Part shown: in pieces, positions 56,790 through 64,000 of the stretch | How the letters are laid out: every line of letters begins with the position of its first letter | Position numbering within the stretch: the stretch's first letter is position 1 | Assembly: GCF_947488515.1 (NCBI RefSeq) | Contig: NZ_CANKZF010000002.1 | Location: 1,276,294-1,340,293 of the forward strand | Direction of reading: 5' to 3' | DNA: 64,000 nucleotides | Source: an uncultured Nocardioides sp. | GTDB taxonomy: Bacteria > Actinomycetota > Actinomycetes > Propionibacteriales > Nocardioidaceae | Translations under genes and position numbers: made by a program | Notes under the pieces: generated by a model | What the model saw: the letters and a program-made list of their open reading frames with translations, nothing else | What the model was told of the DNA's origin: nothing | Database searches by the model: none

Positions 56790-59453
56790 GTCCCGCTTCC
56801 CGAGGACCGAGCGTCCGGCCTCGAGCCGGGCGACCGGCACGCGGAAGGGCGAGCACGAGACGTAGTTGAGGCCCACCTGGTCGAAGAAGTGGACCGACAG
56901 CGGGTCGCCGCCGTGCTCGCCGCACACGCCGACCTTGAGGTCGGGCTTGGTCTTGCGGCCCTTCTTCGTCCCCATCTCGACCATGCCGCCGACCCCGAGC
57001 TGGTCGAGCGACTCGAACGGCGAGACGTCGAAGATCCCGTGCTCGAAGTACCGCGAGAAGAACGACGCCTCGACGTCGTCGCGGGAGAAGCCCCACGCCA
57101 TCTGGGTCAGGTCGTTGGTGCCGAAGGAGAAGAAGTCGGCGGACTTGGCGATGCGGTTGGCCAGGAAGGCAGCACGCGGCAGCTCGATCATCGTGCCGAT
57201 GGCGATGTCGAGCTTGACCCCGCGCTCCTCCTCGACCTCGGCGATCTGCTGGTCGATCTCGGCCCGGACGATCTCGAGCTCGCGCACGCTCGCCACCAGC
57301 GGCACCATGATCTCCGGCCGCGGCGTGCCGTGGGCGGCCATCCGGTCCGCGGCGGCCTCGGCGATCGAGCGCGCCTGCATGCGGAACAGGCCGGGGATCT
57401 GGATGCCCAGGCGCACGCCGCGGAGGCCCAGCATCGGGTTCTGCTCGTGGAGGCGTCGGACGTGCGTGAGCAGCGTCCTCGCGCGCTCGTCGACCTCTCC
57501 GCGCTCCTCGGCGAGGGCGACCTCGACGCTGAGCTCGGTGAGGTCGGGCAGGAACTCGTGCAGCGGTGGGTCGAGCAGCCGGATCGTCACGGGCAGGCCG
57601 TCCATGGCCTCGAGGATCTCGGTGAAGTCCTGCCGTTGCAGCGGCAGGAGCTCGTCGAGCGCGGCCTCCACGCCTGACTCGTCCTCGGCGACGATGAGCT
57701 TCTCCACCAGCTCGCGACGCTCCCCGAGGAACATGTGCTCGGTGCGGCACAGCCCGATGCCCTGGGCGCCGAAGCGGCGGGCCCGGGCGGCGTCGTCCGG
57801 GGTGTCGGCGTTGCTGCGGACCCGCAGCCGGCGGGCGCCGTCGGCGTGGGCCATGATCCGGGCGACCGCCTGGGCGAGGTCGTCGTCCAGCTTCTCGCCC
57901 TCGAAGTGGCGCACGACCACCGAGTCGGCCACCAGCACGGCGCCGGCGAACACCTCCCCGGTCGTGCCGTCGATGGAGATGACGTCGCCCTCGCGGATCG
58001 TCTCCCCCTCGCGGACGCGGAACTCGCCGGCCTTGGTGTCGACGTCGAGCGACTCGGCGCCGCACACGCACGTACGTCCCATGCCGCGCGCCACGACCGC
58101 TGCGTGCGAGGTCTTGCCGCCGCGGCTGGTGAGGATGCCGCGGGCGGCCACCATGCCGCGCAGGTCGTCTGGGTTGGTCTCCTTGCGGACGAGGATGACG
58201 TCCTCACCGCGATCGGCCCACTCCACGGCGGTGTCGGAGTCGAAGACGGCCTTGCCGACGGCGGCGCCCGGTGAGGCGTTCATGCCCTTCGCGAGGAGCG
58301 TGCGGTCGGCGGACTCGTCGAAGCGCGGGAACATCAGCTGGGCCAGCTGGTCGCCGGTCACGCGGAGCACGGCCTCGTCCATCTGGATCATGCCCTCGTC
58401 AACCATGTGGACCGCGATGCGGAACGCCGCCTCGGGGGTGCGCTTGCCGACGCGCGTCTGCAGCATCCACAGCTTGCCGCGCTCGACGGTGAACTCGATG
58501 TCGCACATGTCGCGGTAGTGGCGCTCGAGCCGCGTCATGATCTGCATCAGGTCGTCGTGGGACGTCCGGTCGATCTCGGCCATGTCGGCCAGGGACACGG
58601 TGTTGCGGATGCCGGCGACGACGTCCTCGCCCTGGGCGTTCTGGAGGTAGTCGCCGTACTCACCCTGCGCGCCGCTGGCGGGGTCACGGGTGAAGGCGAC
58701 GCCGGAGCCCGAGTCCATGCCGAAGTTGCCGAAGACCATGGCCTGCACGTTGACCGCGGTGCCGAGGTCCTCGGGGATCCGCTCCTGACGGCGGTAGAGC
58801 CGCGCGCGGTCGGTGTTCCACGAGTCGAAGACGGCGCGGATCGCGAGGTCCATCTGCTCGCGCGGGTCCTGCGGGAAGTCGCGGCCGGTCTCGGCCTTGA
58901 TGATGGCCTTGAAGGTCTCCACGACCCCGCGCAGGTCGTCGGCGTCGAGGTCGAGGTCGTTCTCCGTGCCCTTCGCCTTCTTCGCCTCGTCGAGCGCCTC
59001 GGAGAAGAGCTCGGAGTCGACGTGCAGCACCGTGCCGCCGAACATCTGGAGCAGCCGGCGGTAGGAGTCCTGCGCGAAGCGGTCGGACTCGCTGCGGGCC
59101 GCGAGGCCGCCGACCGAGGTGTCGTTCAGCCCGACGTTGAGGACCGTCTCCATCATCCCCGGCATGGAGAACTTCGCACCCGAGCGCACCGACACCAGGA
59201 GCGGGTCGTCGGCGTCGCCGAGCTTCTTGCCCATCGCCTCCTCGAGCGCCGCGAGGTGCTCGGTGACCTCCTCGGCCAGCCCCTCGGGCTCGCCTCCCTC
59301 GGCGAGGTAGGCGCGGCAGGTCTCGGTGGAGATCGTGAAGCCAGGCGGGACCGGCAGGCCGAGGTTGGTCATCTCGGCCAGGTTGGCGCCCTTGCCGCCC
59401 AGGAGGTCCTTCTTGTCCTTGCTTCCCTCTGCGAAGTCGTACACCCAGGTCAT
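56775..59453 (-). CDS. ppdK: Pyruvate, phosphate dikinase
   Basis: 892 residues. Interconverts pyruvate, ATP and phosphate with PEP, AMP and pyrophosphate. N-terminal ATP-grasp domain (GGKGANLAEM, SVRSGAKFSMPGMMETVL), central phosphohistidine domain with H450 in TSRGGKTSHAAVVARGMG, and C-terminal PEP-binding barrel ending with GVCGEHGGDP (catalytic Cys). ATG 59453 has AGGA 7 nt upstream. Full length, all motifs intact. In an organism using the ethylmalonyl-CoA pathway it would serve PEP supply. Confidence 0.95.
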   Translation of the reverse strand: MTWVYDFAEGSKDKKDLLGGKGANLAEMTNLGLPVPPGFTISTETCRAYLAEGGEPEGLAEEVTEHLAALEEAMGKKLGDADDPLLVSVRSGAKFSMPGMMETVLNVGLNDTSVGGLAARSESDRFAQDSYRRLLQMFGGTVLHVDSELFSEALDEAKKAKGTENDLDLDADDLRGVVETFKAIIKAETGRDFPQDPREQMDLAIRAVFDSWNTDRARLYRRQERIPEDLGTAVNVQAMVFGNFGMDSGSGVAFTRDPASGAQGEYGDYLQNAQGEDVVAGIRNTVSLADMAEIDRTSHDDLMQIMTRLERHYRDMCDIEFTVERGKLWMLQTRVGKRTPEAAFRIAVHMVDEGMIQMDEAVLRVTGDQLAQLMFPRFDESADRTLLAKGMNASPGAAVGKAVFDSDTAVEWADRGEDVILVRKETNPDDLRGMVAARGILTSRGGKTSHAAVVARGMGRTCVCGAESLDVDTKAGEFRVREGETIREGDVISIDGTTGEVFAGAVLVADSVVVRHFEGEKLDDDLAQAVARIMAHADGARRLRVRSNADTPDDAARARRFGAQGIGLCRTEHMFLGERRELVEKLIVAEDESGVEAALDELLPLQRQDFTEILEAMDGLPVTIRLLDPPLHEFLPDLTELSVEVALAEERGEVDERARTLLTHVRRLHEQNPMLGLRGVRLGIQIPGLFRMQARSIAEAAADRMAAHGTPRPEIMVPLVASVRELEIVRAEIDQQIAEVEEERGVKLDIAIGTMIELPRAAFLANRIAKSADFFSFGTNDLTQMAWGFSRDDVEASFFSRYFEHGIFDVSPFESLDQLGVGGMVEMGTKKGRKTKPDLKVGVCGEHGGDPLSVHFFDQVGLNYVSCSPFRVPVARLEAGRSVLGKRDSEER

Positions 59454-59467
59454 GAAGGCATCCTGCC

Positions 59468-60490
59468 TCAGCGACCGGACTCCGTATACGGCTGGTCGCC
59501 CGCGACCGCAGCCCGCACCCTCCGGGAGGTGAAGTCGGCGGCCAGCTCGTCGACCTCCTCCAGCGTGCAGAAGCGCACGTCGCGGATCTCGCGCTCCTGC
59601 ATGACCACGCGCGCGAGCACCTCGGGGCCGTGGGTGCCCCCGTCGAAGACCAGGCACACCGCGTCGTCCCAGCCACCCCACGCGGGCAGCCAGTCGGTGA
59701 GCACCAGGTCGCCGGGCTCGATGTCGAGGCCGAGCTCCTCCTCGACCTCGCGCCGCACCGCCAGCCGCGGCGACTCGCCGACCTCGACCACGCCGCCGGG
59801 GAGGTCCCAGTCGCGCTTGTAGGTCAGCTGGCACAGCAGCACGCGTCCCTCGGGGTCGCGCACGAGCATCTGCGAGATCGCCCGCTTGCGGGGGAGGAAG
59901 GAGTTGAGGAGTGACCGGAAGCTCTCCGGGTCGGACAGCGGAGGGTCCGTCGCGAGCCGCGCGAAGACGGCGTACGACGTGGCGTCCGCGCGGTCGCCCA
60001 TGCCGGGCGCGATGCGCTGCACGCCCTCGAGCCGCATGCCGGCACGGGTCGCCACCCGGCGGCTTCGGTCGTTGCGGGGATCGATACGGGCCTCGACCCG
60101 TTGCAGGCCCCACCCCCCCTGGTCGGGATCCGAGAAGGCCCAGTCCACCAGGACGCGTACGGCCCTGGCTGCGTGGCCGTGGCCACGGTGGCCGGCGTAC
60201 AGGGCCCATCGCAGGCTCGCTCCAGCGCTGCCCTCGCGGGTCAGGTCGACGCTCCCCACCAGGTGGCCGTCGTGCTCGACCACGAAGGACGCCTGCTCGC
60301 CCGCCCGGAAGCGCTGACGCCAGCCGGCGATCGCCGCGGAGTGGGTCTGCTCGGTGACGTCGGCCGGGTCCCAGCCGAGCCAGAGGCCCATCTCGTCGTC
60401 GTGACCGGCCACGGCCTCGGCGACGTCGTCGTCTCGCCATGCCCGCAGCGTCACGGTCCCGTCAGTCAGCGTCGGCTGTTCGTCAGGCAC
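59468..60490 (-). CDS. GNAT acetyltransferase-Nudix hydrolase fusion protein
   Basis: 340 residues. Residues 1-175 are a GNAT domain of the RimJ/RimL type (TVTLRAWRDDDVAEAV, LYAGHRGHGHAARAV for acetyl-CoA). Residues about 200-335 are a Nudix domain with the complete Nudix box GGVVEVGESPRLAVRREVEE followed by ELGL. Both halves look active by motif. Substrates unknown. GTG 60490 lies 6 nt after TAGGGT. 14 bp upstream of ppdK, probably co-transcribed. Confidence 0.87.
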   Translation of the reverse strand: MPDEQPTLTDGTVTLRAWRDDDVAEAVAGHDDEMGLWLGWDPADVTEQTHSAAIAGWRQRFRAGEQASFVVEHDGHLVGSVDLTREGSAGASLRWALYAGHRGHGHAARAVRVLVDWAFSDPDQGGWGLQRVEARIDPRNDRSRRVATRAGMRLEGVQRIAPGMGDRADATSYAVFARLATDPPLSDPESFRSLLNSFLPRKRAISQMLVRDPEGRVLLCQLTYKRDWDLPGGVVEVGESPRLAVRREVEEELGLDIEPGDLVLTDWLPAWGGWDDAVCLVFDGGTHGPEVLARVVMQEREIRDVRFCTLEEVDELAADFTSRRVRAAVAGDQPYTESGR

Positions 60491-60496
60491 CCGGCC

Positions 60497-60502
60497 ACCC
60501 TA
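60497..60502 (-). promoter_or_regulatory. -10 element of a leaderless promoter (GNAT-Nudix, ppdK)
   Basis: TAGGGT on the minus strand, 6 nt before GTG 60490. Confidence 0.45.
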
Positions 60503-60616
60503 GCGACGAGACCACAAGCACCATGAAGGCAGTTGGGGGCGGTGCCGGGCTGCCGCCACGCTCACACCGGGCCGGTGCTCCGCGAACTGCCTGCGTGGTG
60601 TCGCGTGGAAGCCCGG

Positions 60617-62464
60617 CTAGCTGACGACGTCGAAGCGGGCCATCATCCCGTGGTCCTCGTGGTCGAGCATGTGGCAGTGGATCATGAACGGGCCGGTGTA
60701 GTCGGTGAAGCGGGCGGCGACCTCGACCTCCTCGCCGGGCTCGAGCCGCCAGGTGTCCTCCAGGCCGCGCTCCCACGGGGGCGGACGCCGACCGTCGCGG
60801 AGGAGGGTGCGCCACTGCTCGGCGTGGATGTGGACGTAGTGGGTGACATCGCTGGTGTTGCGGAAGCGCCACCGCTCGACGGAGTCGAGGCGGGCGCGGT
60901 GGTCGACCCGGCGCGGGTCGAACGCGCGGCCGTTGATCGTCCAGGCGCTGCCGTGGTGCGAGGACTCCTCGAGCCCGAACGTCCACGTCTGCGACACCTT
61001 CGCAGGGACGGGCGAGACCAGCTCCGGCGACGGCAGCCGTGACGGCAGCCGCGAGGCGTCCCGGGCCGGCGCGCCCACCCGGAACTCCATGACGGCGGTC
61101 TCGCGCGCGTCGTCCCCTGAGGTCCCGCTCACGGCCGGCACCGACGCGAGCACGAGGCGCTGGCCCGTGGCGCCGCTGAAGTCGACGATCACGTCCGCGC
61201 GCTGCGCCGGCCCGAGCAGCACGCCGGACCGGACGACGGCCTTGGGGAGCAGGCCGCTGCCGGTGCCGATCTGCAGGAACGGCCGGCCGTCGGACAGCGT
61301 GAAGTTGTAGCTCGAGAACGGCGAGGAGTTCAGCAGCCGCAGGCGGTAGCGGGTCGCCGACACGTCGAGGTACGGCGCGTAGCGGCCGTTGACCAGGACC
61401 TTGTCGCCGATCGTCGCGTCGTCCGGCGGCGCGTTGGCACCCGTCCACGACATGTCGCCGTGGTGGCCCACCATCTCCGGGCCGTCGGCGAACGGGTCGG
61501 TCAGCTGGTTGCCGCTGGTGAACGAGCGCTCCGAGACCATCAGCGGCACGTCGCGGTCGCCGGTCGGCAGGCTCAACCCGCGCCGGGGCGGGTCGGTGAC
61601 GATGAACATGCCCTGCAGGCCGCGCCAGTTGTTGCGGGCGGTGCGGTCCATCCGGTGGTCGTGGTACCAGAAGAACGAGCCGGGCTCGGGACGGCCGTCG
61701 ACCACCAGCGGGTAGTCGTAGGTCCGCTCGCTGCCGCGCGCGATCAGGTTCGTCGTCGGCTGGCCGTCGTCCGCCGAGGCGTGGTGGTCGCCGTGCAGGT
61801 GCGTCGACATGGACCCGGCGCCGCGGGGGAGCCGGTTGACGACGGTCACCTCGGTGCCGCGCCCGCCCCGCCGCCTGATGGTGGGCCCGGGATAGCTGCC
61901 GTCGTAGGTCCACATCGACGTGCGCGGCCCGTGGGGGAGGGTCCGCACCTCGGCGCGGCGCATGACCAGCCTGATGTCGGCGCCGCGGCGGGTGCTGGGG
62001 ACCACGAGCGGCTGCTCGAAGCGCGTGTCGACGGGCTCGACGCCGCCGGCGACCCCCTCGACGTTGATGACGCCGCGCATGTTGGGGTGGAACTTGCAGT
62101 AGAAGGCCCACGCGCCGGCCGACAGCGACTCGATCCCGGGGACGGTCGCGGACGTGCCCGCAGGGACGCGTACGTCGAACAGGGGCGTCCCGTCGGCGGC
62201 GCGGGCCACCGACGTGACGGTGTGGTCCATGGAGTCGAGGTTGACCACGGTGACGGTGCCGCCACCACCGACGGTCACGTCGGGCGTGGCGAAGCCGGTC
62301 CGGGCGCCGCCCTCCTCGATGACGATCGTGGCATTGCGCACCGGTTCGGCCGAGGCCCTGCGCCCGTCCGGCCCGGGCCCCGCATCGATGGCGACGAGCG
62401 CGAGGGCGCACGCCACGACGACGACCAACCAGGCCGTCTGCCTGCGACGCAGGATCCCCGTCAT
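60617..62464 (-). CDS. Multicopper oxidase with extra N-terminal cupredoxin domain
   Basis: 615 residues, exported (hydrophobic AWLVVVVACALALVAI near the start). Residues about 40-145 are a plastocyanin-like domain with a complete type 1 copper set (DSMDHTVTS and FYCKFHPNM). A three-domain laccase/CotA-like oxidase follows with all four copper motifs: STHLHGDHH, FWYHDHRMD, HYVHIHAEQW and MIHCHMLDHEDHGMM. The extra domain could pass electrons to the oxidase. ATG 62464 (MTGILRRRQ) is used. Divergent from the cupredoxin-like gene at 62633. Confidence 0.9.
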   Translation of the reverse strand: MTGILRRRQTAWLVVVVACALALVAIDAGPGPDGRRASAEPVRNATIVIEEGGARTGFATPDVTVGGGGTVTVVNLDSMDHTVTSVARAADGTPLFDVRVPAGTSATVPGIESLSAGAWAFYCKFHPNMRGVINVEGVAGGVEPVDTRFEQPLVVPSTRRGADIRLVMRRAEVRTLPHGPRTSMWTYDGSYPGPTIRRRGGRGTEVTVVNRLPRGAGSMSTHLHGDHHASADDGQPTTNLIARGSERTYDYPLVVDGRPEPGSFFWYHDHRMDRTARNNWRGLQGMFIVTDPPRRGLSLPTGDRDVPLMVSERSFTSGNQLTDPFADGPEMVGHHGDMSWTGANAPPDDATIGDKVLVNGRYAPYLDVSATRYRLRLLNSSPFSSYNFTLSDGRPFLQIGTGSGLLPKAVVRSGVLLGPAQRADVIVDFSGATGQRLVLASVPAVSGTSGDDARETAVMEFRVGAPARDASRLPSRLPSPELVSPVPAKVSQTWTFGLEESSHHGSAWTINGRAFDPRRVDHRARLDSVERWRFRNTSDVTHYVHIHAEQWRTLLRDGRRPPPWERGLEDTWRLEPGEEVEVAARFTDYTGPFMIHCHMLDHEDHGMMARFDVVS

Positions 62465-62501
62465 CGTCCCGAGTGTGCAGGAGCGACCGGGTGCCGGCAT
62501 C

Positions 62502-62548
62502 CCCAGAAATCGGTGGTCTGGACCTCGCCCGGATGTCCCGAAAATCGG
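62502..62548. promoter_or_regulatory. Direct repeat of a possible operator between two copper-type genes
   Basis: CCCAGAAATCGG (62502-62513) and CCCGAAAATCGG (62537-62548), 35 bp apart. The second copy also forms a small palindrome, CCCGA-AAA-TCGGG. Confidence 0.35.
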
Positions 62549-62632
62549 GGATGACGGGCCCGCGGGGCCGTGCCACTACTGGAAGGTGGTGCCGACGGCA
62601 CCGCACACACTTTCCAGAAGGGTAGGACCACC

Positions 62633-63502
62633 ATGCACGTGCCCACCGGACTGCCAAGGGTGGTAGCGATCGTCTGCGCCACAGCCCTCGCGAGCTCGCC
62701 CGTCCTCCTTGCACCCACGACCGCCGGTGCCTCCGGCGCTCCCACGACCAGCGCGCGCGCCGCGATGCCGCAGATCACCGCGCTGCTGACCAAGAAGACG
62801 ATCCGGCTCACGGGTGCGGACGGACTACGCGCCGGACGCGTGAAGCTCAGCGTGCGCGGCAGGGGGCCCGTGGAGTTCGCGATGTTCAAGGCCGGCTACG
62901 ACGTCGCCGACTTCGCCGCCGACGTCAACAAGTTCGGTGCGAAGAACGACGTGAAGGCGCTCAAGCACGCCCTCAAGAACACGACGATCATCGGCGGCCT
63001 GGCGGGAGGCGGCACGGGCACGATCGTGTTCCCGAAGCCCGGCGCCTACACGCCGATCTCGCTCGGGGAGCGAGGACTCGTCACCGGCAAGACGCTCGTC
63101 GTCGACGGCCCCAAGCGCTCGTCCAAGACGCCGAGCACCGACGGCTCCATCATCGCGAAGAACGGGCCGTCGTGGGGAGGCGCGTCCCAGCTGCCCACGA
63201 AGGGTCGCTTCCAGTTCAAGAACAAGGCGGACCAGCCGCACTTCGTGGTCCTCCAGCAGGTCGCCGAGGGCACCACGACCGACCAGGTGCTGACCTACCT
63301 CCAGAGCGGTGAGGAAGCCCCGCCGCCGTGGGGACTCCCGGCCGGCATGGAGACCGGGACGCTCAGCCCCGGCCACAGCATGACGGTGGACTACGACCTG
63401 CCTGCGGGTCAGTACGTCGTCATGTGCTTCTTCCCCGACCCCAAGATGGGCGGCATGCCCCACGCCCTCATGGGCATGCTGGAGATGATCCACCTCACCT
63501 GA
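62633..63502 (+). CDS. Secreted cupredoxin-like protein
   Basis: 289 residues. Signal peptide (VVAIVCATALASSPVLL, cleavage probably after ASG or ARA). The C-terminal part (about 195-289) has a copper-protein pattern: QPHFVVLQQV carries a His, and VVMCFFPDPKMGGMPHALMG has Cys, then His and several Met, as in type 1 copper sites. The central 100 residues match nothing I know. ATG 62633 has AGGA upstream. Probably an electron-transfer or copper-binding partner of the divergent oxidase. Confidence 0.72.
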   Translation: MHVPTGLPRVVAIVCATALASSPVLLAPTTAGASGAPTTSARAAMPQITALLTKKTIRLTGADGLRAGRVKLSVRGRGPVEFAMFKAGYDVADFAADVNKFGAKNDVKALKHALKNTTIIGGLAGGGTGTIVFPKPGAYTPISLGERGLVTGKTLVVDGPKRSSKTPSTDGSIIAKNGPSWGGASQLPTKGRFQFKNKADQPHFVVLQQVAEGTTTDQVLTYLQSGEEAPPPWGLPAGMETGTLSPGHSMTVDYDLPAGQYVVMCFFPDPKMGGMPHALMGMLEMIHLT

Positions 63503-64000
63503 TCAGGAGACTCCGTCCTCCTTGCGGAACCACACCGTCGCCAGGGGCGGCACCACGATGTCAGCGTGGGCAGGCTGACCGTGGTGCTCGCCCTCGGTGG
63601 CGGTGACGGCACCGAGGTTGCCGACGCCCGAGCCGTGGTAGGACTCCGCGTCCGTGTTGAGGATCTCCGTCCACCGGCCCGCCGACGGCAGGCCGAGGCG
63701 GTAGCCCTCGTGCGGGGTGCCCGCGAAGTTGGCCACGCACACCAGGTCGGGGTTGCCGGGGGAGCGGCGTACGAACGAGAACGTGTTGGCGCCCGCGTCG
63801 TTGGCGTCGATCCACTGGAAGCCCGAGGGCTCGTTGTCGCGGCCCCACAGCGCGCCCGTCTCGGCGTACGCGCGGTTCATGTCGCGCACCATCGCGTGGA
63901 CACCGGCGTGCTCGGGGTGCTCGAGGAGCCACCAGTCCAGCTCGCGGCTCTCGGCCCACTCGGACTCCTGGCCGAACTCGCAGCCCATGAACAGCAGCTG
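63503..64000 (-). CDS. glgB: 1,4-alpha-glucan branching enzyme, C-terminal part
   Basis: Last 165 residues; the gene enters from the right edge. It starts within QLLFMGCEFGQ, where the family has a FMGxEFGQ motif, then WAESRELDWWLLEHPEH, and the C-terminal beta domain (NTFSFVRRSPGNPDLVCVANF, trimmed; GYRLGLPSAGRW, ESYHGSGVGNLGAV). GlgB makes alpha-1,6 branches in glycogen. Adjacent stop codons (TGATCA) with the convergent cupredoxin gene. Confidence 0.93.
   Translation of the reverse strand, partial: QLLFMGCEFGQESEWAESRELDWWLLEHPEHAGVHAMVRDMNRAYAETGALWGRDNEPSGFQWIDANDAGANTFSFVRRSPGNPDLVCVANFAGTPHEGYRLGLPSAGRWTEILNTDAESYHGSGVGNLGAVTATEGEHHGQPAHADIVVPPLATVWFRKEDGVS

Overview
The window is chromosomal DNA of a very high-GC actinobacterium. 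The best fit is Nocardioidaceae (Nocardioides or a close relative). This rests on the fused Kgd 2-oxoglutarate decarboxylase, NucS, DUF2550 behind atpC, a DivIVA/FilP-type coiled-coil gene, Ccr/MeaA metabolism, and many leaderless genes with a TAnnnT box 6-8 nt before the start codon. No phage, insertion sequence or CRISPR array was seen. As I recall it, the gene order resembles the Streptomyces core region (rho-rpmE-prfA, atp, adenosyltransferase, hydroxybutyryl-CoA dehydrogenase, filP, epi, thiolase, meaB), so this is mostly conserved core genome with local insertions.

Layout. 1-4.6 kb: start of kgd, a lipoprotein coupled to an LCP enzyme, a secreted protein and tRNA-Arg(CCG). 4.6-11.6 kb: a thioesterase, then argS-lysA-hom-thrC-thrB, the last four tightly coupled. 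11.6-18.1 kb: a tandem intergenic repeat, rho, rpmE, prfA, prmC, tsaC-like gene and wecA-like gene. 18.1-26.4 kb: the whole F1Fo ATP synthase operon (two assembly proteins, a, c, b, delta, alpha, gamma, beta, epsilon), a terminator and DUF2550. 26.4-30.7 kb: LacI regulator divergent from an MFS transporter, a diguanylate cyclase, cobalamin adenosyltransferase and a STAS protein. 30.8-39.8 kb: ethylmalonyl-CoA mutase, a Cys-rich small protein plus ferritin, D-amino-acid oxidase, phosphatase, NucS, a GNAT-MOSC fusion, a double-length 3-hydroxybutyryl-CoA dehydrogenase and a VOC protein. 39.9-48.4 kb: a large LuxR-family regulator, membrane and hydrolase genes, a CGNR regulator, an EamA transporter, an AI-2E family protein and a polar coiled-coil protein. 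48.5-53.7 kb: ccr, epi, a LamG protein, acetyl-CoA acetyltransferase and meaB. 53.7-64 kb: small and atypical proteins, GtrA, a YbbN-like co-chaperone, PPDK, GNAT-Nudix, a multicopper oxidase with an extra cupredoxin domain, a divergent cupredoxin-like protein, and the end of glgB.

Together, acetyl-CoA acetyltransferase, hydroxybutyryl-CoA dehydrogenase, Ccr, Epi, Ecm/MeaA, MeaB and the B12 adenosyltransferase supply most of the upper ethylmalonyl-CoA pathway (acetate or C2 assimilation, extender-unit supply).

The most surprising observation is rho. The gene in the canonical rho locus keeps its RNA-binding fold and Walker B Asp, but has lost both P-loop lysines, the catalytic Glu and other conserved basic residues. 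In the same window all ten convergent gene pairs meet within about 25 bp, with no intrinsic terminator between them.
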